From contig DBCE01000247.1 of the NCBI GenBank assembly GCA_002292895.1, positions 4,373 to 22,621 on the forward strand: a stretch of 18,249 bases of DNA, given 5' to 3'. Under the pieces are notes generated by a model. The model was given only the letters and a program-made list of their open reading frames with translations, was not told the origin of the DNA and searched no databases. Positions 13,701-18,249 of this stretch are shown here, in pieces. Each line of letters begins with the position of its first letter. Positions within the stretch are counted from its first letter, which is position 1. The position numbers and the translations under genes were made by a program. Origin of the DNA: Phycisphaerales bacterium UBA966 (lineage in GTDB: Bacteria > Planctomycetota > Phycisphaerae > Phycisphaerales > SM1A02).

Positions 13701-14479
13701 TCAGTCGCCACGCCGAAACCCTGCACTGTCATCAACGGGCCACATGTTCGCCAACTATGGCATTCGTGGCGCTGCTCCTTGTGCCATGTGCGCTGGCTCG
13801 ATGCGCCGCAACAAAGCCTGTAGCGAATGACAACGGTGCATTCTTTGCGGTGCTTTCTGAGCGACCGCCACAGACTGACGCACAGGTGCTTTCAAGCAAT
13901 GTGGAGCCAACCCGCGCCACCATTGAACGCTGGGGTGTTGTTGGTGAAGCCACCGCATTTGAAGTTCGCATGTCGGTCACCGGTAACGAAGACAACGAAC
14001 GCTGGACGCGCAGCGAGCCCTCCGCAACGCGCGTCATGGCGCGAAGCAAGACTGATGAAGTGACACTCATCGAGCAGACTGATTCGTCCGACGGCTCCAC
14101 GACGCGCTTTCTGCAACCACTGGTTCTGGCGCCAGCAGTCTTGCGTGCCGGCGAGGAGTGCACCAGCACCAGCGTGGTAGTAACTGTTCGTGGCGATGCA
14201 GTTGACAATGAGGGCGGGCGCGCACAGCGTTCGATGAAACTTGCTTCCGAGGACCGCATTCGCACTCCACTTGGCGAATGCAACGCGTTGCGGATTGACT
14301 CCGTGTTTACTATGAAAGTCCCGTTTGCCAGCATGCGGCGCGAGACGTCAACATGGGTACGCGCCGGTGATGGACCGGTAGCCATCCGCAGTGTTGAGAA
14401 GATCTTGGTGATGGGCGTGGTGCCACGCAATCGCTCAGAAACGCGCGTTCGATTACCCGCCACTGGATTGACTCCATGA
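13697..14479 (+). CDS. Exported protein of unknown function, TapB/DUF3108-like at most
   Basis: The 260-residue protein starts at the ATG that overlaps the previous stop (ATGA). It has a hydrophobic segment MAFVALLLVPCALA about 20 residues in, followed by RCAATKP; this is a signal peptide, and the cysteine context (LARC) is not a good lipobox because arginine precedes it. The C-terminal part, with RTPLGECNALRIDSVFTMKVP, RRETSTWVRAGDGPVAIRSVEKI, recalls extracytoplasmic beta-sandwich proteins in which a T-P-x-G-x-C/F strand is followed by E-T-x-x-W; this is a resemblance only. Being translationally linked to the first exported protein suggests that they act together outside the cytoplasmic membrane. 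Confidence 0.8.
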   Translation: MISRHAETLHCHQRATCSPTMAFVALLLVPCALARCAATKPVANDNGAFFAVLSERPPQTDAQVLSSNVEPTRATIERWGVVGEATAFEVRMSVTGNEDNERWTRSEPSATRVMARSKTDEVTLIEQTDSSDGSTTRFLQPLVLAPAVLRAGEECTSTSVVVTVRGDAVDNEGGRAQRSMKLASEDRIRTPLGECNALRIDSVFTMKVPFASMRRETSTWVRAGDGPVAIRSVEKILVMGVVPRNRSETRVRLPATGLTP

Positions 14480-14492
14480 CAGGAACAAGCCC

Positions 14493-15272
14493 ATGATTGG
14501 AATGCCGCGTGTACTCCTTGCTATTCCCGTCTTTAACGAGGCGAAGTCGATCGATCGTGTGTTGAGTGCGGTCAAGCCGTACGTTCAAAACATCTTGATG
14601 GTGGATGATGGTTCCACTGACGACACGCCCGCCCGCATTGCCGCGCACTCGGTGGAAGTGATCCGACACTGCCAGAACCGTGGATACGGAAGATCCATGC
14701 AAGACATCTTCCATGCCGCGGAGGCGGACGGCTACGGCTGGGTCATCACCATGGATTGCGACGAACAACATTCGCCCGCTTCCATTCCAGACTTTCTGCA
14801 AGCGATCCGTGCTGACAACACTGACGTGGTCAGCGGAAGCCGATACCTTCGGTCAAGTCCGGAAGACAACGACGCTCCCGGGCGGCGCCGCGAAGTGAAC
14901 ATGACGCTGACTGCGGAGATCAATACGCGGCTTGGCGCAGTGCCATCAGCGAGCGGGGCACGCGCGGCGCTTGGCGGTGGACTCACTGATTCGTTCTGTG
15001 GTTTCAAGGCATATCGCGTGGCGTCCTTGCGAACCCTGAGCTTGGATGTTGATGGCTATGACTTCCCGCTGCAGTTCTGGGTGCAAGCCGTGGCGCACGG
15101 ACTGCGTGTGGACGAGATTCCGGTTCCGCGCATCTATGTGGACCTGAATCGATCATTCGGCACCGAGCTTGATGATCCAACCCGAAGGATGGCCCTGTAC
15201 CGAGCCACCTTTGAACGCGAACTCGCGCGCTGCGCGGGGAGACTTCGCTTGGCGACTGGGAGCGTGGCGTGA
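14493..15272 (+). CDS. Family 2 glycosyltransferase
   Basis: A GT-A fold sugar transferase using a nucleotide-sugar donor. Motifs are clear: IPVFNE (11-16), MVDDGSTDDT (36-45), NRGYGRSM (62-69), and a DxD metal site in MDCDEQHSP (D88, D90), which resembles the DADGQH of polyprenyl-phosphate sugar transferases. SGSRY follows, and TDSFCGFKAYR corresponds to the conserved QCGFK-type acceptor motif. It has no transmembrane segments, so it works in the cytosol or at the membrane surface. The 259 residues fit a catalytic domain alone. AGGA lies 8 nt before the ATG. The stop overlaps the next gene (GTGA). The acceptor and sugar are unknown. Confidence 0.92.
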   Translation: MIGMPRVLLAIPVFNEAKSIDRVLSAVKPYVQNILMVDDGSTDDTPARIAAHSVEVIRHCQNRGYGRSMQDIFHAAEADGYGWVITMDCDEQHSPASIPDFLQAIRADNTDVVSGSRYLRSSPEDNDAPGRRREVNMTLTAEINTRLGAVPSASGARAALGGGLTDSFCGFKAYRVASLRTLSLDVDGYDFPLQFWVQAVAHGLRVDEIPVPRIYVDLNRSFGTELDDPTRRMALYRATFERELARCAGRLRLATGSVA

Positions 15273-16606
15273 ACAACGCGGCGAATGATGCGCTCACCAC
15301 CGTGGAGAGCGCCGGCCCGCTAATCGCGGCACAGGGCACCATCATGGGTGCCGAACTGTCCTACTGGCGCGATGCCATGCGCGAAGAACTCCAGATGCCC
15401 GGCGGCCTACTGATAGGCACTGGGCACCAAGTGGAGTGGTGGCATCCAGGAATCGCTGCGAAATTCATGTGGGCGAACGCCGTGGCCACGCGCGCGGGCG
15501 CGGCGACCGTGTGGCTGATTATTGATACTGACATTCGTGATCCGCGTGAACTGCGCGTACCCGTGAGTGTCAATGGAGAGATCGAATCCGCGCTGCATCG
15601 CTTTGGACCACGCGCGCTGCATGGCACGCCGGCATGCGTTCGAAGCGTGTGTCAACCGACGCCCTTTGAGGACGCGCGCGGGGTAGCCATTCCGCCATGT
15701 GCAGCAGCGGGAACAGACGCTGCCTATCGCGCACTGCTGGCGCACTCCGATGCCGCGGATTGCACCACGCAAGTGCTGGCTGCCGTGCGCGAATGCACGC
15801 CGGAACTCGGTACGCCTGGCTGCACGGTTCGTTCATCGCAACTCATGAAGACGGCGCTCGGCATGGCCATCGTGGAGCGCGCCGCACGCGATCCGCACGC
15901 ATGCGCGCGAGCGTTCAACGCGGCTGTTGCGGTGGTTCCGCGAGTTGCTCGAACGCTCGCGGAAGATGGTCCGCTTGGCCCTGAACTTCCCTTGTGGACG
16001 CGCGGCAGCGACGGAACCCGGCACCGCGTGCACGCGGCCGAACTTGCCGCGCTACGCGCGAAAAATGCACCGCTTTGGCCACGCGCATTTCTCACCAGTG
16101 CCATGGCGCGAGCGGTGCTCTCCGATCGATTTGTGCATGGAACTGGCGGCAAGATCTATGAACGCGCCACCGATATGTTTGCGCAATCATGGCTTGATGC
16201 GCGGCTTCCGGCCTTTGATGTGGCGAGCGCCACACTGCGTCTTCCGTTCAGCAGCGACGCCCTGCCACCACCCGTCACGGCTGCGGCTCGCCGCGCCCGA
16301 TGGTTCGACCCGGAGTCAACGGGATACGCCCCAAGCGCAAGTAAATTGGCCGCACTTACAACCATTGCAAGCGCGCCGCGCGCCAGTGCCGCACGCCGCA
16401 GCGCTTGGCTTGCCATGCACGCGGAATTAGGACGAGCGCGTTCCGTGCATGCAGCTGAAATTCAAGCGTTGGATGCGCAGCACGCTGCCGACCGAATCCG
16501 CGCACGTGCCGCGCAATGGCGCGCCGATCGAACATGGGCTGCGGTGCTGCATCCCCCGCACGCGCTGAAAGATTTGGCAGAATCACTCCGTCGGCAATGC
16601 CGATGA
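15269..16606 (+). CDS. BshC-like protein (distant), function unknown
   Basis: The 445-residue protein looks distantly related to BshC, the enzyme that adds cysteine to glucosaminyl malate in bacillithiol synthesis. The N-terminal GLLIGTGHQVEWWHPGIAAK (about 46-65) and VWLIIDTD (81-88) parallel the BshC blocks VxGQQxGLxxGPLYT and VFWxAxEDHD. The middle PRAFLTSAMARAVLSDRFVHGTGG (271-294) parallels TRPLxQxxLxPTxAxIxGPGE. The C-terminal third is Ala/Arg-rich and helical, as is the BshC coiled coil. The family's GQQ is GHQ and its EDHD is DTD, so substrate or chemistry may differ. The protein is shorter than BshC (about 540). The start is a GTG overlapping the glycosyltransferase stop. Confidence 0.5.
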   Translation: MNNAANDALTTVESAGPLIAAQGTIMGAELSYWRDAMREELQMPGGLLIGTGHQVEWWHPGIAAKFMWANAVATRAGAATVWLIIDTDIRDPRELRVPVSVNGEIESALHRFGPRALHGTPACVRSVCQPTPFEDARGVAIPPCAAAGTDAAYRALLAHSDAADCTTQVLAAVRECTPELGTPGCTVRSSQLMKTALGMAIVERAARDPHACARAFNAAVAVVPRVARTLAEDGPLGPELPLWTRGSDGTRHRVHAAELAALRAKNAPLWPRAFLTSAMARAVLSDRFVHGTGGKIYERATDMFAQSWLDARLPAFDVASATLRLPFSSDALPPPVTAAARRARWFDPESTGYAPSASKLAALTTIASAPRASAARRSAWLAMHAELGRARSVHAAEIQALDAQHAADRIRARAAQWRADRTWAAVLHPPHALKDLAESLRRQCR

Positions 16607-17638
16607 CGAGGCTGCCAACGGATCGGGGCGGAACAACCGCGTATCCAGGCTCCACACTTTGTCTGTGAATTCCTGACCGGGATGAACGCCCTTGGAACGC
16701 TGCGCCGCGTGAATGGCGATAGCAGTCTTTGCATCCAAATTGTCAAGCATTGCAACAAAGATCGCTTCCGGGGTGGAGGGGATCTTGGTGGCACCAAATT
16801 CAAGCGATCCATGGTGACTCAGCACGATGTGCTGCAAGACCAAGAGTGCATCGGCGGGAATGCGAACGTTTCCATCGCGGGAGACCTTGCTTGCCATCGC
16901 GCTGAGCATGATGACGCCCTTCACGGTGTGGCCAAGCAGATTTCCTTCCGCCGTGTAACTGAATCCGCGCTCCCACGTGAGCTCGGAAGTCTTCCCTAAA
17001 TCATGCAGGAACAGCCCCAGCAGCACGATGTCACGATTGAGTTCCGGATAGAGAGGGAGCATCCCCTCAGCAAGACGCAGGAGCTGCAGCGTGTGCTCAA
17101 GCAGGCCGCCAATCCACGCGTGGTGCACACTCACCGCGGCAGGTGCTTGGCGTACTCGTGCCATGAACGGTTCGTTGGAGAGGTACGCATCCGCGAGCGC
17201 ACGCATGGCTGGATGTGTCAGGGAACCCATGACCCGGCGCAGTTCCAGTTCCATGGCAGGAATGTCATGCTGCGATGCCGGAAGAAGCCGCGCCAGATCT
17301 TCAATGTCCACTTCAACCGAGCGGATTGAATCCACCACAATCTGCACTTGACCGTTGTACTCCTGCGCTTGCCCACCGATCCACACAAATCCGGTCCGCG
17401 CAATCTCACCAAGTTGTGACTCGTCAAAGGTCCATTGGCGAATGGCTACTTCACCACTTGCATCACGAATGATGCCCTTCAGGAAGTGCTTGCCATTCTT
17501 AGCAGTACCGCACTGCGGGTTCACAAGCGAATAGGTGCCGTCCACGTAGGTATGTGGGCGGATCTTGTCGATCGGAACATGTGGAACATGTGATCGTGGC
17601 TGGCTTGGGCCGGACGGCTGCGATTCTGCCTGTGTCAT
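16583..17638 (-). CDS. YhaM-type 3'-5' exoribonuclease (OB-fold plus HD domain)
   Basis: Members of this family are 3'-5' exonucleases that degrade RNA in the cytosol. The 351-residue product has an N-terminal OB-fold region (about 20-110, with GKHFLKGIIRDASGEVAIRQW) and an HD domain with HHAWIGGLLEHTL (H182), LHDLGKTSEL (H212, D213), GHTVKG (H237), ILSHHGSLEFGA-like VLSHHGSLEFGA (H275, H276) and DNLDAK (D299, D302), all as in YhaM. I start at the ATG at 17638, which overlaps the nnrD stop (ATGA); a longer frame reaches 17737 but would sit wholly inside nnrD and is low in complexity. Its 3' end overlaps the BshC-like gene by 24 bp on the other strand. Confidence 0.9.
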   Translation of the reverse strand: MTQAESQPSGPSQPRSHVPHVPIDKIRPHTYVDGTYSLVNPQCGTAKNGKHFLKGIIRDASGEVAIRQWTFDESQLGEIARTGFVWIGGQAQEYNGQVQIVVDSIRSVEVDIEDLARLLPASQHDIPAMELELRRVMGSLTHPAMRALADAYLSNEPFMARVRQAPAAVSVHHAWIGGLLEHTLQLLRLAEGMLPLYPELNRDIVLLGLFLHDLGKTSELTWERGFSYTAEGNLLGHTVKGVIMLSAMASKVSRDGNVRIPADALLVLQHIVLSHHGSLEFGATKIPSTPEAIFVAMLDNLDAKTAIAIHAAQRSKGVHPGQEFTDKVWSLDTRLFRPDPLAASSSALPTE

Positions 17639-18249
17639 GGGCGAGCGAGTGTACGCAGTGCGGCAACGGCAGCGGGGATTTCCGCCGCAAGTTCCGTGGC
17701 AAGCATTCCCGCAGTGCCACCCGCGCGAGCGGACCACTGTTCACCGGCAATGGCGTGTGCCTGTACTGCAAGCCGTGCGCAGTTGTAGAGACCCAAGGAG
17801 TCTCCATACTGCGCCACCAAACCAGCAATGACTCCGGAAAGAACATCGCCGCTTCCGCCGATCGCCAGTGCATCATTGCCGTGCGTGCATGTCCAGGTGC
17901 GGGCTCCGTCGGACACGACCGTCCCGTGGCCCTTCAACACCACAATGCATCCAAGCCGCTGCGCTAATCGCTCCGCTGCAGCCGGACGCGCCACCGGATC
18001 AATCGGATCGACATTGAGATGCAGTGCATCCGCAAGGCGTGCAAACTCACCGGGGTGCGGCGTCATGATGATGGGAGCGCGCAAGTCAAGATCAAAGCGC
18101 GGAGTGGCGGCCAAGCAATTGAGCGCATCGGCGTCAACAATCACCGGGCGATTGTCATCCTGAGCAAGTACGCGAATCACTACCTGTGCTTCGGCAAATC
18201 CAGTTCCCATTCCAGGACCGATCACCAACACATCGGCACGTCGCGCCTG
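17635..18249 (-). CDS. nnrD: ADP-dependent NAD(P)H-hydrate dehydratase, C-terminal part (5' end outside window)
   Basis: This ribokinase-like enzyme repairs hydrated NAD(P)H (NADHX/NADPHX) using ADP or ATP. Family motifs are VIGPGMGTG near the window edge, VDADALN, TPHPGEFARLAD, VVLKGHGTVVSDG and the catalytic GNDALAIGGSGDVLSGVIAGLVAQ, where the aspartate in GSGD is the active-site base. The frame is open to the right edge (the residues before VLVIGPG read QARRAD), so the true start is outside. An N-terminal epimerase domain (NnrE) could be fused upstream but cannot be seen. The stop overlaps the HD nuclease start (ATGA). Confidence 0.93.
   Translation of the reverse strand, partial: QARRADVLVIGPGMGTGFAEAQVVIRVLAQDDNRPVIVDADALNCLAATPRFDLDLRAPIIMTPHPGEFARLADALHLNVDPIDPVARPAAAERLAQRLGCIVVLKGHGTVVSDGARTWTCTHGNDALAIGGSGDVLSGVIAGLVAQYGDSLGLYNCARLAVQAHAIAGEQWSARAGGTAGMLATELAAEIPAAVAALRTLARP

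Noticed and set aside
13697..13830. Lipoprotein signal in the second exported protein
   Set aside because: The cysteine sits in LARC with arginine at -1, which does not fit a lipobox; a normal signal peptide is more likely.
16589..16608. Inverted repeat TCGGC/GCCGA in the convergent overlap, as a bidirectional terminator
   Set aside because: The stem is only 5 bp, has no U-tract on either side, and lies in coding sequence of both genes.
17639..17737. 33-residue N-terminal extension of the HD exoribonuclease
   Set aside because: It lies entirely within nnrD, is Cys/Arg-rich and unlike the family, and the ATGA start at 17638 fits better.

Overview
The window is about 18 kb of GC-rich bacterial chromosome. 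It is dominated by a long S10-spc-type ribosomal protein operon on the minus strand. Gene content suggests Planctomycetota, perhaps a Phycisphaerae-like lineage: there is no rpmD (L30), S14 is the short form, several small proteins have basic or Ala/Pro-rich tails, and the neighbours are exported proteins of unknown function. This placement is an inference from gene content and sequence feel, not from a phylogeny.

Ribosomal operon (minus strand, about 11.97 kb down to 1). A promoter with a perfect TTGACA -35 box lies at 11944-11971. It is followed by rpsJ, rplC, rplD, rplW, rplB, rpsS, rplV, rpsC, rplP, rpmC, rpsQ, rplN, rplX, rplE, rpsN, rpsH, rplF, rplR, rpsE, rplO, secY and the 5' part of map, which runs off the left edge. 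The order is the standard bacterial one except that rpmD is missing between rpsE and rplO, and no adk lies between secY and map. Most genes are tightly packed, with GTGA, TAATG and ATGA overlaps at rpmC/rpsQ, rplN/rplX, rplX/rplE and secY/map. Several gaps are longer and hold clean hairpins: rpsJ-rplC 145 nt, rplC-rplD 195 nt, rpsQ-rplN 65 nt, rplE-rpsN 92 nt, rpsE-rplO 92 nt, and a short hairpin-filled gap before rplV. The rplC-rplD gap is the most striking. It carries two abutting hairpins and an 8-codon reading frame with a very strong ribosome-binding site, which ends 2 nt before the L4 start codon. L4 is the classical autoregulator of S10 operons in gammaproteobacteria.

Plus-strand module (12111-16606). 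Four tightly packed genes diverge from rpsJ: two exported proteins of unknown function (ATGA overlap), a family 2 glycosyltransferase, and a protein that looks like a distant BshC (bacillithiol cysteine-adding enzyme) relative (GTGA overlap with the glycosyltransferase). I cannot assign the module to a known pathway. It is the best candidate here for an undescribed system.

Right edge (minus strand, 18249-16583). A partial NAD(P)H-hydrate dehydratase (nnrD, 5' end outside the window) overlaps by ATGA with a YhaM-type OB-fold plus HD-domain 3'-5' exoribonuclease. The nuclease gene converges on the BshC-like gene, and the two coding regions overlap by 24 bp at their 3' ends. There is no gene-free stretch above 300 bases, and I saw no tRNA, rRNA, CRISPR or insertion sequence.
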